Positions 23,105 to 34,075 of a DNA stretch of 64,000 nucleotides are shown one piece after another; the first letter of the stretch is position 1, and every line of letters begins with the position of its first letter. The stretch spans positions 244,501 through 308,500 of the forward strand of contig JBBDHG010000053.1 of the NCBI GenBank assembly GCA_037951165.1, read 5' to 3'. A program made the translations under genes and the position numbers. This stretch comes from Lophius americanus (Eukaryota > Chordata > Actinopteri > Lophiiformes > Lophiidae). The notes under the pieces are model-generated. The model was not told the DNA's origin. It saw only the letters and a list, made by a program, of their open reading frames with translations, and did no database searches.

Positions 23105-26100
23105 GTTGTACCTGTGTGTCCCTTGAAGGTGGTGACCAGGCTGCAGCTGTCCTGTTCCAGCTTCAGGATGGTCACCTGACCAGACTGGTCTCCTACGAAG
23201 GCGTGTCTGGTCTCCACGTCAAACCTGGGATGAGGTTAAGGTCAAAGAAGAAGAAAGTGTCCTGCTGATAAACCGCCGCCGCCTTCAACTGGATCGACAA
23301 ACACACTGGAGGGAGGGAGGGAGGGAGGGAGGGAGGGAGTGAGTGAGTGAGTGAGTGAGTGAGTGAGTGAGTGAGTGAGTGAGTGAGTGAGTGAGTGAGT
23401 GAGTGAGTGAGTGAGTGAGTGAGTGAATGAATGAATGAATGAATGAATGAATGAATGAATGAATGAATGAATGAATGAATGAATGAATGAATGAATGAAT
23501 AAATAAATAAATAAATAAGTCAGTCAGTCAGTGAGAGAAAGTATGAAAGTGAGTGAATAAGAAATAGAGTGAGTGAGTGAGTGAGTGAGTGAGTGAGTGA
23601 GTGAGTGAGTGAGTGAGTGAGTGAGTGAGTGAGTGAGTGAGTGAGTGAGTGAGTGAGTGAAAAAGAAAGAAAAGCGTCTGAGTGTAAACAGATTGTCAAT
23701 CGTATCAAAGTAAAAATACTCCTTAAACATTCATTTTCCGCGTCTTGTTGCTTTGAAACCTTTAAACATTCTGATCTATAATCAGATTTTCCGGCTCAGG
23801 CCTGCATTAATATCATCTTTATCACAAATGTGCTGGAATGTGCTGGGCGACTGTTACTGGATCAGTGTGTGCAGGATGTTCTGTTCCATCTTCAAGGACC
23901 ATCTTTGCCCTTACAAGTTCTTTTTTACAGGAGAACTGCATCAAAGTGTAAAACTCCAGTATTGTGACAACCTCCGTGTAATAAACAAAGATGCAGCAGC
24001 TGATTCTTTGCTGACATCGGCAGCTGGTGAGTCACGGAGTGTGAGAGGATGACTCCTGGCCGTTTTACCCAGAGTCCTCCTCTGACCTGGTTCAGTCACA
24101 ACAAGCCTGAATCACAAGAAGTAAAACTTCACTGAAGCGGCTGCAACGTTGAATAAGCTACTTATCCCATTCTGTCCGAATCCTCCTCTCTCAGGAAACA
24201 AACGTCTACATCCATCCAATAATAGGAGTTTTAGCTTTTCATCTTCTCTCCCTGAGAAGCAGAGATTCTGAAACTCCGGGGTATTCATCTGAAGAGGGAT
24301 CAGTGGTCCACAGAACCCCATCAGTCTTGAACCAGAGGGGGATGGAGTGTGATTCATGCCTCCCCCCAACAGTCCCAGTAAGGTATTCCGTGCATCCCTC
24401 TCTCCAGCATCCCTCTCTCCAGCATCCCTCTCTCCAGCATCACACTCTCCAGCATCCCTCTCTCCAGCATCCCTCTCCAGCATCACTCTCCAGCATCCCT
24501 CTCTCCAGCATCGCTCTCCAGCATCGCTCTCCAGCATCACTCTCTCCAGCATCACTCTCCAGCATCACTCTCTCCAGCATCACTCTCCAGCATCACTCTC
24601 CAGCATCACTCTCCAGCATCACTCTCCAGCATCCCTCTCTCCAGCATCCCTCTCCAGCATCACTCTCCAGCATCCCTCTCTCCAGCATCGCTCTCCAGCA
24701 TCGCTCTCCAGCATCCCTCTCTCCAGCATCACTCTCTCCAGCATCACTCTCTCCAGCATCGCTCTCTCCAGCATCACTCTCCAGCTCATGCTGAGGGATC
24801 CAAAGGCTCTCTGTGGCCAGATGAGATTTATAGATCCTACAGAGCGTTCCATCAAAAAAAATGTATAATTGTATAGAAGTTTGTTTTCTGCATGTTGCGT
24901 TAATCATTTATGCGAGGAAACACTGTTTATCTTTAGTTATTGGACTTTATGTCTCGTTGAGGATTGTTCTGCACCGCCATTTTTGAGCTTAAGCAATTAA
25001 ACGGCTCCATTCTTCACGCTAAATGTGCTCTGCTTTATTAAATTGCATCCAGAGCGCCATGTTGGATGGCGCAAATGAACTCCAGACACCTCTAAGGTTA
25101 AAACCATAGAATTGTATAAACATGCCGGACTGATGGATACGTCTACAGCTGATAGGATAAGGGGATTATTACATTTACAGTACATGACATTCATGTATAC
25201 AGCTTCGTATTTTGTCTGACAGATGATGCACCAGCTTGTATATTTAGAGTTAAACTCGGAACTCACTGAGTTATAACCAAAAATAAAAAATAAAACCCAT
25301 AATCCTGCGTAGGGCTTCATAAAGGCCGTATGCGGTGTGTGAGGTCGATTTGAACAGGTCACCTTTTCACAGCAACGCTCCGTAGGATCCATCCACCTCA
25401 TTAAACCGTCTCTAAAGCCGGAGAGGGAAAAAAAAAACACATTTGTGTCACTCCTACGTATTTTATGCCCCGCTGGGAACCACGCAGGTTAGCAGTGGCG
25501 CCTCAGTCTAACGACCTCACGGCCGGCTCATCGGTATGGATCAGCGCTGCCGCCGAGCGCTGGCAGCCTTTCATCTGGCCGTTACAGAGACCTATTCACA
25601 CTGTTGCCTTGACGACGGCATGACTGATGCCTATTGTTAGCCGTCGGTAAAAAAAAAAAACGAACTACAAGCCAATCTGGACCGGCCCTGTCTTAAACCC
25701 TAAAATAAAGCGGGTTGTCATAATAAGAAGATCAGGGGTTCGTCACGGTCCACAGCGCCACAGACGGGCCGACCCGTCTCACACCGTTACATCCACTCCA
25801 CTCCGTTTAGCAAGAAGCTCAGCTGTCATGTTCAGTGAGCGCACGAATGGAGACCGAGCAGGAAGGAGGGGGTCGGGGGTCGGGGGTCGGGGGGGCATTA
25901 AAGGATACTGTAGTCCTGACACCCAGGCGGCCGTGTGATACGTCCCCAGATGCTGGCCACTCTCTGAGCAGTGCCAGGTGAAGTTCTTGTCCTGGCCGGT
26001 GCTCAGGAGCCACTCCATCTCCAACACAAACAGCACCACCGTCACTCTGCCATGGTGGGCTGCAGGCACAGAGAAGCACAACACACCAGACTCCATTTTT

Positions 26101-29100
26101 GTTTTTTTTTACACGGGATGGTGTCGGCAATTTCAAAACAGAGTGTAATCTTTTTTTTTTTTTCCTTTTTTTTTTTTTAAATGAAAAAAAAGAAAGAAAG
26201 AAAGTTGCTGGACTCTGGTTCAGAGATATTTGAGAATGCACAGCACAGAGAACCACATCTGACAACTCTCACAACCATCGAGCTCAGCTGACTGCGTCGA
26301 GGAGGCGTCTTGAGATCGATCGGGTTCCGGTTATTCCAGTGAACTTCAACTCCAGGAGACAGAAAAGAAAAATGAACAGAGCCGGAGAACAAACCTTCCT
26401 CGGGCTGCGGCGCTCTGAAAGCAGTAGATACACAGAGGAGGCTTCACTAACAGCTTATTTGTCCTGGATCTACCCGGGTAATAAAACGTAAATGGTCCTT
26501 TAGAGAACCGGGTGGTTCTTACGCAGCATTTCTACATTAAAGTGTCTAAAAATCCCTCAACCTGTATTAAATCTTACATTACCCTAAATGTCTCTAACAG
26601 GGATTTACAACATTTCATTTGGCTGTTTGTAAACCGGCAAACATGGCTGAACATAACGTGAACGATCCTTTGAAACATTAACTCGTCCATAAAAATTCCT
26701 GCCTGAGTCGGTCAGAAAAAGATTCTTCATCGGCATTCGTGGCTCTTTAACTGTTTGACGACGAAAAACAACAACTCCCATGATCCCACGCTGCCTAGGC
26801 CTTTGGTTTGCGCTGCTGAGAAACTATATTCTGTGTATTTGAAGATATTGCCCCTTTAGCAACAAGACAGTGTATGTTAATACTGCTCCTATCAGCCATA
26901 ATATTATAACCACCGACAGTAAGTGGTGACTAAATGGATCTATGGAAGGAGATATGGTGAACCGGCAACCGGGTCACGGACGGCAGAGGGAGCAAACTAG
27001 CCTGTGTTGTCCAATTCCACAAAGAGAAAATAAGTCAAAGCTGGTTCTGATAAAGACGTGTCAGAACAAACAGCCCTGTTTTGGCGGCAGATAGAGAACC
27101 TATATAAGATGGTTTTAATGTTATGGCTGATTGTGTACATTAGTAAGTGAGTTCAGGATCCAGTCTGTTGAATTTTGGTCTTAAAAAGTATACAGACAGG
27201 GGTAAATTAAAGGTTTTCATTATGTTCTTTACTCCCATATGATGCTTCTGTTCTCGGGGAAAATAAGAGTCTATGTTTTTTGCCACCACCTCTGAGAGCG
27301 TCATTCCTTATATTTAGATTTTCTCTGGAACTTTCAACTGCCTTCCATCCTTTGGAGGCCCTCACGACTCGGTTCCTGTGTTTATGCCCGGACAGAATGA
27401 CTGGCAGTAGCTGACACTGACTCACCCTCACACACACACACACTCACACACACACTTCCTGTCTCACCCTGGTAGCTGCGAGCTGGGGTCATCTTATTGT
27501 AGTCTTCTGCCAGGAGGAACTCCTAAAAGACAGGAAGTGGACACAAACGACTGAAGTCAATGACTGCGGTTTCTCGGATACGTACGTGGAAAAAGAGAGT
27601 GTTTTAATGTCAGTGTGCGTCAGGTAACAGTCGAGCATCACTTCAAAATAGCTGAGTTTGAAAAGTCGGCCTTTCCTCCTGCAGGGAGACGAATAATTTC
27701 CATGTTCCATCTAGCACCAGAACCACCTGGAGAAGACAGATCCCCCTCACATCCCCTAAACAACTGGACAACAAATCTAAAAGCACTAGTTTACGACGTA
27801 CCCCATGCAGACGTACGAATAAATATTCACATCAGTCCTCCGAAGTATTTGAGAGTATAAGTTATCTGCACAGAAACAAACACCCTTGATCAAAGATCCT
27901 CCTCTGGGAAAACGAGCGCACTGAGCAGACTTTAAGCCAAACTACTACAAACAGCAAACGTTAAGATTATCCCTTAAACTGGAACATCTATCCTGCACTT
28001 CCTGGTAATCTGGCCCCCTCGTGTTTTAGTTCTTCAGCCGTGGGCCGCAGCTTTATTCTGTTATGAGAATTAGGATCGGAGCACAGACTAAAAGACTCTG
28101 TGGGCAGAACTGAACAAACAAATCACTCCATTCTGAAAATAATTAAAATTCCACCACTTAAGAGAGGAGAACATTCAGAGGTTCTTACTTTCTCACAGAG
28201 CGACCTGCCAAAACTCCCAATCCAATTTGAATAAACAAACTCACCAGAAGCATTCCTGTCGAGGTGGAGGAGCCAAATCTCTCGCAAACATATAGTAGGT
28301 ACAATTAGAGCCGTACTCCACGGGTCGCGGACGGATCACACGCTCACCCCGTCGACAGATGAGTGAGGAAAATAAAAGCCTGAAGGGGTAAGAAAGCTGA
28401 TATGAGGGACTCACGCAGATACTTCCGGTGTCCATCCCCACCGAGAGCCTCCTGGTCTCTGGGTTAAAGGACATGCAGGAGCACTGAGCTGCAGAAACAC
28501 GGGAGACACGCAAGAAAAACCGTGAGAATTCAACGAGGAGCATCTGAAAGCTTCAAAAAAAAAACTAATTTAATCTTATTCCATTTGCACTTTCATCGCT
28601 TTAAAGGATCCGCATTCAAATGAATGTGCAAAAGCAGCGGAAATGTCTTCATGCATTTGCATCAGCAGCTTCAGGTGAGAAATATCCAGAGGCCCAGAAG
28701 GGTTCAGACGTTCTCTTTACCCGATTGCAGGTACGGTTACTCACTCAGTTAAAAAAAAAAAGAAAGCTCAGGTAAACCTTAGACCTCTTCTTTTTTTTCT
28801 GATCTTTTTTTTTCTGCATTTTCTTCAGTATAAGCGGGAATTTATAAATAAAAATAAAACGTATATTCAGCAAAGAATACATAAAAAACAGGAAAATAAT
28901 ATCAAATTTGATATAGAATATAAAATAATAAAATCAGATATAGAATTAAGTACTAATAAACTATTGTTATTATTTAATAGTATAACTAAAACTATTGATT
29001 CAACTTCTTTTGTCGACTAGAAGTCAAAAAGTGCAAAATCTAAAAAGTACTCAAAGTGTATAAGTAAGAAGCAGTAGTATAAATAGTATAGAAAAGTAAA

Positions 29101-32100
29101 GTAATAGTAGAAAAAAACTTAAAAGTAAAAAGTAGTAGAATGAAAGTTTAAAAAAAACATAAAAGTTGAAAGTAGTAGTCTGAAAAAGTATATGAAAGTA
29201 GAAGTATAAAGAAGTATAACAGTAAAACGTAGCAGTATTGAAAAACATAAAAGTAAAAAGTAGTAAAATGAGAGTAAAACTTTTTAAAAGTTTAAAGTAG
29301 TAGTCTGAAAAAGTATAAAAGTAAAAAGTTATAATTTGAAAAAGTTTTTTTTTTTAAGTAAAAGATATTGATAAAGAAGTATATTAAAAAGGAGTGGAAG
29401 GAAAGTAAAAAGAAAAAGGTTTATAAGTAAATAGGAACAATATGAAAATAAAGTAGAAAGAATTAGTATAAAAGTAAAATGTATATAATCAGAAGTATGA
29501 AAGTAAAAAAACATATTCAATTAAAAAGTAGTGGTAAGAAAGTTAAAAAGTAGATGAAAGTATGATGTATTCATATGAAAGTAATAAGTATAAATTAAAA
29601 AGCAGCCTTCCAGCGATCGGTAAACTGTGGGGAAACTTCTGGCCGGTTCTGTTTATTTTGTCGAGCTGTCAGGAAAACACGCAATGACTCAAAAATAAAA
29701 ATAAACCCCCGGAGTCATAAGTCCGTTTGGAGAAGTACAGGGCAAAAAGTACAAATGTAAGAAGTAAAAATAGAAAAATTTACTCTCAAGTAATATGCAG
29801 ACACTTGAAAACTCAAGTACAGCAATGCAGTATTTATACTTTGTTACTCTGCAGAATCCTAATATTTGTCTATAAGAAGTCTGGCTTTCTGTCAAACGTT
29901 ACGCAGTCCGCTGGCACGACTTCCTGTGTGTGTTGGCTGAGGTTTAGAAGACAATAAATACTAAACTCGGGGCCAAAACACGATAATCTGACCTCATTTG
30001 AGAGTTTCTACAAACATGAACCAGAAAATACTGGCGGCGAATACTTCCATCAACGCCATTCTCACTAATCCGGGAGACGAGATTTAATAAGATCCAGATT
30101 GCGATTCAGGTCCTGCAGCAGCGGCGGAGGACTCCGAGTCGTCCCTGCCTGGGTGTATTTATTTTGGACGGCCAAATTATGTTTTTATATTATATTGTGA
30201 AAATCTTAGAAGAAGGTCGAAAATCTCACCGTACTGAAGAAAAACGGGGGAAATAAAAAAAGAAATGTAGGATTTGAATCAGCACCCAGCTCTACTTTAA
30301 GAGTGATCCAAAACACAATCAAATTCTATTCACAACTAAAGACAGACACACAAATGTGGAATAATCATGTTGCTGTGGCTGAAAAACTCCATTCAAGATT
30401 TACCCGGCTCGAGATTCTGATTGAGTTCTGCTTAGGATTAAACTGAAAACAACTCCTAGTCTCTATATTATATTTCTGATGGATTGCTTCACGTAATCTT
30501 TTTTTTTGTTTGTAATCAGTTAACCATGGTGAGTTCCATCTGCGGGCGCCGCTGATGCTATAGGAGGCTACGGGATTTGCTGATGGCAGCACAGGATTTC
30601 CTTCAGTTGCGCAACTGGAGAGGAAAAGAAAGCGAAAAACTGTCACAGACGGAGAGACGGAGTAGGTGGTGGCATCGCAGACCCAACCAAAGAGTCTGGA
30701 TCCTGAGTCACTGGATTACACCAATCAGCCACAACATTACAACCACTGGCAGGTGAAGTCGGAATAACATTAATTATCCATGGCATCTGTCATAATAGGC
30801 AAACATAAGAATCTGAGCAACTCTAAGGAGAACCTAATTGTGATGGCGAGAAGACTGGCTGAGAACGTGTCCAGAACTGTATATACTCTTGTGTGTTTCT
30901 GGTCTGTGGTGGTTAGAATCTACTAAAACAGGTCTAAAGAAGGACAACATGTGAACCGGTGGTAAGGTCATGGGATCCCACGGCTCACTGCTGCGTGTTT
31001 GAAATGAAGGCTAGCCCGTTTAGTCCAATCCTGTAAAACCTGCTGATAAAGATCATGTTGGTTCTGGTAGAAAGGTGTAACGTTATCACTAATCAGTGTA
31101 TATGTAATATATACATAATGGGGACCTAGTGTGTGACATTTACTCAACAAATACCAAAGCAGTGTAAAGAAAGACAACGTGAGCCATCATCAGGATCATG
31201 GTTCACTGGTGCACATGGGGGGTCCAGTCTGTGTTGTTTGATCCCAAGAGAGAGCTACTGTAGCAAAAAAGAAATTGATGATACTTCTGCGAAAAGGTTC
31301 ACAAAGTGCAACGCTGAGCTGTTTCGGGTGCAAAAAAGGGGACCCACACAATACAAGGCAGGTGGTTATAATGTTATGGCTGATCCCTAAAAATGAATCA
31401 AACCTGTTGGGGCAGATCAGGTGCACTTACATGGCGTCGACTGGTAGACACTGGGCCAGTACTGTCCGCTGTCTCTCTTCAGCCATACCCGAATCGTCCT
31501 GCAGGAGGAAAGCATGACACAGGCGTTACAAAGAAAAACCCTCAAGGCGTCTGAGGCGTCACGCTAAATTATTCATATCTTGATTTCTCCGGTCGGTCGA
31601 GGGCTGTGGGTAACGAACAAGCTGCAGCTTCCCTTTGAGAAATGTGAATGAAAATAGAGGAGACAAGACAGAAAACAGCATCATTTCCTGAAGTCCTGTC
31701 GGCAATAAATACAGAGTTATTAATGGAGCAGATGAATAAGAAGCTTTCTGCAAAGAGGGAATAGGGAAGGTCATGTGACGGTTCTGTTGGATTTGTTTCT
31801 TTGCATCAGAGCTCAACAGAGGTCTGGATCAGATCCCCCCCCCTCCCATGAGGATCTCTGCCAATGAGATACTTCATGAGTTTGGCTCTGCAAACATTTT
31901 CTCATTTGATACCGAACCCCAGCAGATGGAGGTCCAGGAGAGCAGAGAGTCAAGTCCTCCCTCCCCACCGGGGGTAACATTTACTCATGAGTGGCATGTC
32001 CCGAGGTGATGAAATCGTCTAACTGCGGATTCACCAGTATATAAGGAAGCGCTTTGAACTGAATGATTAAAATGGGTCCAGAATTCACAATTTCGCGTTT

Positions 32101-34075
32101 GTTTGTTTTGTTTGTCTGTTTGTCAGCAGGATAACAGAAAAACTACAGGACTTATTTGCAAGACTTTGTACCCAGAGGCAGTTTTTGGCATATCCTAGAG
32201 GCGATTACATTTTGGTAGCGTTGCATCTTTCGTCACATTTAAAATGAACATCACAATGTGGCTACAGCTGCCTTTGTTCCTTTGATGTTCCTTTGATGTT
32301 CCTTTGATGTTTCTTTGGGGTAGGCATTGGGGGCTTTCAGAGTTTCAAGTGTTCCTTTACCTCCTTTGATGCTCCTGTGTGGAGCTGGAGGCTTAGTGGG
32401 CTGAACAGAGATGCTGAAGTGGAGGCTACAGGGTATTTGAGAGATAGTCAGAGAGTTTGTTGGAGCCGTCGGTAGATTTAGAGGCTGGAAAATAACTCAG
32501 ACATTAAGAAAGTGTTGTATTAGGCTTTATTAACGTATTTAAGTATCCAATAATACATCAATATTAACTAAGTAAGTTTTTAGTAAAGTATTGTGTGCAG
32601 AATCTGAATAATAGAATAAAAATCAATTTAGTCTTCCTGAAACTGTTTCTTTTTTCCTGTGGTTTTGAAGGAGGTATCAAATATTTATACTAATAGTAGA
32701 ATGATTTGGTTTAGTTCTGGTGAAGTGACAATCGTCCGTAACAAAACACAGTCCTTACCTGCAGAGGCAGAAACACACCTTCAGGAGTTTGTAGATGCAA
32801 ATAGACAGAATGCACAAATAAGCAGAAAAAAAAAAAAGGCGCACAAGTGTTGAGCTTGGAGGGTTTGTTCTTTGGGTAGAGTCCTGTTTCCATACATACA
32901 CACAGAATATAGAATGTTTTGCACAGTTTAATAGTTGCATGTTGTTCTATTTTGCTGATTTATTCTCTTGTTTTAATCTATTTGATGCTGCTAAACCATA
33001 AGGATTGTTGTCATTGTGTAGCAGTATGCAATGGTAATATAGAATCTATCTATCCACCTGTGAAAGCTTTATCCAATGACCTCCAAATGACCTCTGTCTT
33101 GGTAAGAGAACCCACCTGGGTATGAACTACATGGGTGGGATAATGATTGTGTACAAGTTGTCGTGGTGGTGAATGGTCACCGTGCTACAATAGTGCGTCT
33201 ATGCTATTGTTATGGGGCCAGGTGAGTAAGGACAGACCTGCTGAACGACAAAAATAAGGATTAATATTTCCTCCTGCTTAATCTCACGTTACTATAGCAA
33301 CAGAGAGATGCCAAAACATTAGCAACTCATCTGCAGAGGCGACCCAAATCGTCCTACATGATATTTTTACAACCGGAGCGACTCCAGTAAAGCGGAATAC
33401 CCAAAAACTCCGGACAGATCTGATTGAAGAGTGGGCCTCCATCCCTCGTTATGACGTCATCAGGTGGTTGTGCCAGTCCATGAGGACTAGGATTACTGCT
33501 TGGACAGACACTTCTTATTAATTGTGTGACAATGTTTGAGAATCTTGTGTATCAGGCGGGGAAATTTATGTTGGTTGGGTTTTTGTTGTTGTTTTTGTTA
33601 GCGATCAACTAAAGATCCTTTAAAGCTGATCTGGATTAGGAACAATTTTTCCATTTAATTACGACACAAGCGTCATATTGTTGTTGTTTTTTTTAAATCA
33701 TAAGTAACCTACGGTGATTAAGCAGGATGTTGACGGTTAAATGACCATGTCAGCTGACAGATGACATGTGTTTTCTCGTGGACCATAAACCTCTGCACTG
33801 TTTCTCCTCTGGAATCATTAAACCGCTGCATGAACCGACGGCAGCGGGTCTTTGTGGGAAAATGAGTTCGATGACGACATTGAAGTATTGATTTGCAGGT
33901 TCGTGTGTGATCCAGCCGGTGGTCAGCTCCAATCTCACCTGTCCTCAGACACGCTGATGACGCCGTCCTCCTTCGGGATGATCACCGCCGAGCTCACTAC
34001 GTCCTGGAAAGCTTCGATCTTACTCAGCAGACACGGCTTCCGAGCCTGCGGCTGGTGCTGATTTTCGGTCGCCAT
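16104..34075 (-). CDS. wdfy2: WD repeat and FYVE domain-containing protein 2
   Basis: Twelve exons join in frame on the minus strand: 34075-33939, 31498-31431, 28488-28415, 27522-27468, 26059-25909, 23224-23112, 21347-21221, 20473-20368, 19020-18919, 17229-17099, 16990-16882, 16133-16104. The product is 400 aa, the human length. WD40 repeats fill about residues 15-275 and a last blade lies at the C-terminus (DKVIK|LWDMTPVVS). The FYVE zinc finger lies at about 281-352 with WLDSD, the RQHHCRKCG basic patch and eight zinc cysteines (C287, C290, C314, C317, C322, C325, C344, C347), so PI3P binding should be intact. The human protein sits on early endosomes and is reported to bind Akt. The exon 11 donor is weak (AAG|GTCTGG) and the last exon codes only nine residues. 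Introns are loaded with simple repeats. Confidence 0.96.
16362..16399. repeat. Perfect 18-bp inverted repeat with 2-nt loop (wdfy2 intron 11)
   Basis: The arm ATGGTGCATTTTTTAAGA is followed by AA and then its exact reverse complement, only about 230 bp upstream (transcript sense) of the tiny last exon of wdfy2. Confidence 0.95.
17555..17945 (-). repeat. Interspersed repeat (family B), minus orientation
   Basis: The reverse complement matches 32090-32500 over several segments: CCCAGAGGTAGATTTTGG, AGTGGGCTGAACAGAGA, GAGAGATACTCAGAGAG and TTGGTAGATTTTAGAGG. The two copies form a large inverted pair within wdfy2 introns. The open frame at 17668-17892 lies inside the repeat and was not called as a gene. 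Confidence 0.65.
18110..18422 (+). pseudogene. Tc1-like transposase fragment, decayed
   Basis: The plus-strand reading contains QSPDLNPTEML, the signature of the last acidic residue of the Tc1/mariner DDE triad. Upstream are decayed matches to the preceding catalytic region (AACATGATGGAGGGCGTGTG, then GATGCTTCGCTGCTTCAGG). Frameshifts break it, so it is a dead fragment in a wdfy2 intron. Confidence 0.75.
18424..18802. mobile_element. MITE with terminal inverted repeats (family C)
   Basis: The left end GGTACCACTTTACAATAAGA and the right end TCATTGTGAAGTGGTACGG are inverted repeats of each other (about 80 percent). The interior is AT-rich and non-coding. A decayed relative is at 11640-11912. 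Confidence 0.7.
19978..20012. repeat. Perfect 13-bp inverted repeat, 9-nt loop
   Basis: AATAATCCTCCTA and its exact reverse complement flank CCTTCACTG. It lies in wdfy2 intron 8. Confidence 0.9.
20479..20490. repeat. G12 homopolymer: polypyrimidine tract of wdfy2 exon 8
   Basis: On the transcript strand this is C12 immediately before TGCAG|TGATAAGG, so the 3' splice site of exon 8 relies on a pure poly-C tract. Confidence 0.9.
21616..21744. mobile_element. Short MITE, CACTGTAAAAA termini (copy 1)
   Basis: The ends CACTGTAAAAA and TTTTTACAGTG are exact inverted repeats around an AT-rich core of about 105 bp. Confidence 0.65.
21946..22111. mobile_element. Short MITE, CRCTGTAAAAA termini (copy 2)
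   Basis: The ends CGCTGTAAAAA and TTTTTACAGTG enclose an AT-rich core. It lies about 200 bp from copy 1 in the same wdfy2 intron. Confidence 0.6.
22277..22307. repeat. Perfect 14-bp inverted repeat, 3-nt loop
   Basis: AACAAGTCTTTTGA, then GAA, then the exact reverse complement. Confidence 0.9.
22735..22762. repeat. (CT)n microsatellite
   Basis: Pure dinucleotide run in a wdfy2 intron. Confidence 0.9.
23038..23106. repeat. (TG)n microsatellite beside wdfy2 exon 6 donor
   Basis: About 34 dinucleotide units with one interruption. In the wdfy2 transcript it is (CA)n starting a few bases after the exon 6 donor at 23112/23111. Confidence 0.95.
23308..23660. repeat. Compound tetranucleotide array (GGGA, GTGA, ATGA, ATAA, GTGA)
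   Basis: Contiguous blocks of (GGGA)n, (GTGA)n, (ATGA)n and (ATAA)n are followed by a short irregular stretch and a second (GTGA)n block. It starts about 85 bp upstream (transcript sense) of wdfy2 exon 6. Confidence 0.95.
24390..24790. repeat. Minisatellite, mixed 15/13-bp units with core CTCTCCAGCATC
   Basis: About thirty units alternate between CCCTCTCTCCAGCAT-type (15 bp) and CACTCTCCAGCAT-type (13 bp) forms. Because few stops occur, long open frames appear on both strands; these are artefacts of the repeat. It lies in wdfy2 intron 5. Confidence 0.95.
25868..25895 (+). other. G-quadruplex motif next to wdfy2 exon 5 donor
   Basis: Four G-tracts of 5, 5, 5 and 7 are separated by TC. The motif is on the plus strand (template for wdfy2), 13 bp from the exon 5 donor; the transcript is C-rich here. 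Confidence 0.8.
26889..27134. mobile_element. Internally deleted Tc1/mariner-like element (family A)
   Basis: About 245 bp with both ends: TATCAGCCATAATATTATAA at the left and GGTTTTAATGTTATGGCTGA at the right, inverted repeats of each other. The interior keeps GGTGAACCGGCAACCGGGTC and GTGTTGTCCAATTCCAC. It is in wdfy2 intron 4. Confidence 0.75.
28860..29620. repeat. AT-rich degenerate tandem repeat (AGTAAAAAGTAGTA-like)
   Basis: Variants of AAAGTATAAAAGTAAAAAGT recur over about 700 bp in wdfy2 intron 2. The open frames here are low-complexity. Confidence 0.7.
30718..31388. mobile_element. Tc1/mariner-like element (family A), longest copy
   Basis: Both termini are present: ACACCAATCAGCCACAACATT at the left and GGTTATAATGTTATGGCTGA at the right, about 670 bp apart. 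Parts of the interior appear twice, for example GGTCATGG...CACTGCTG and GGATCATGGTTCACTGG, suggesting nesting or internal duplication. No transposase frame is open. It lies in wdfy2 intron 2, ending about 40 bp from exon 2. Confidence 0.7.
32090..32500 (+). repeat. Interspersed repeat (family B), plus orientation
   Basis: It is the inverted partner of 17555-17945. It begins with TTGTTTTGTTTGTCTGTTTG and GTCAGCAGGATAACAG, also seen at 9825. Confidence 0.6.
33399..33500 (+). pseudogene. Tc1-like transposase C-terminal fragment
   Basis: The plus-strand frame reads ...LIEEWASIPRYDVIRWLCQS..., the usual C-terminal end of Tc1-type transposases (EEW.xIP...I..L..SM). Only about 34 residues survive, in wdfy2 intron 1. 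Confidence 0.7.

Noticed and set aside
23308..23730. Regular repeat array considered as CRISPR-like
   Set aside because: It is a contiguous tetranucleotide microsatellite without unique spacers, in a vertebrate intron.
24112..24907. Long open frames of 100-170 codons on both strands
   Set aside because: They are translations of the CTCTCCAGCATC minisatellite, with no splice sites or domain.
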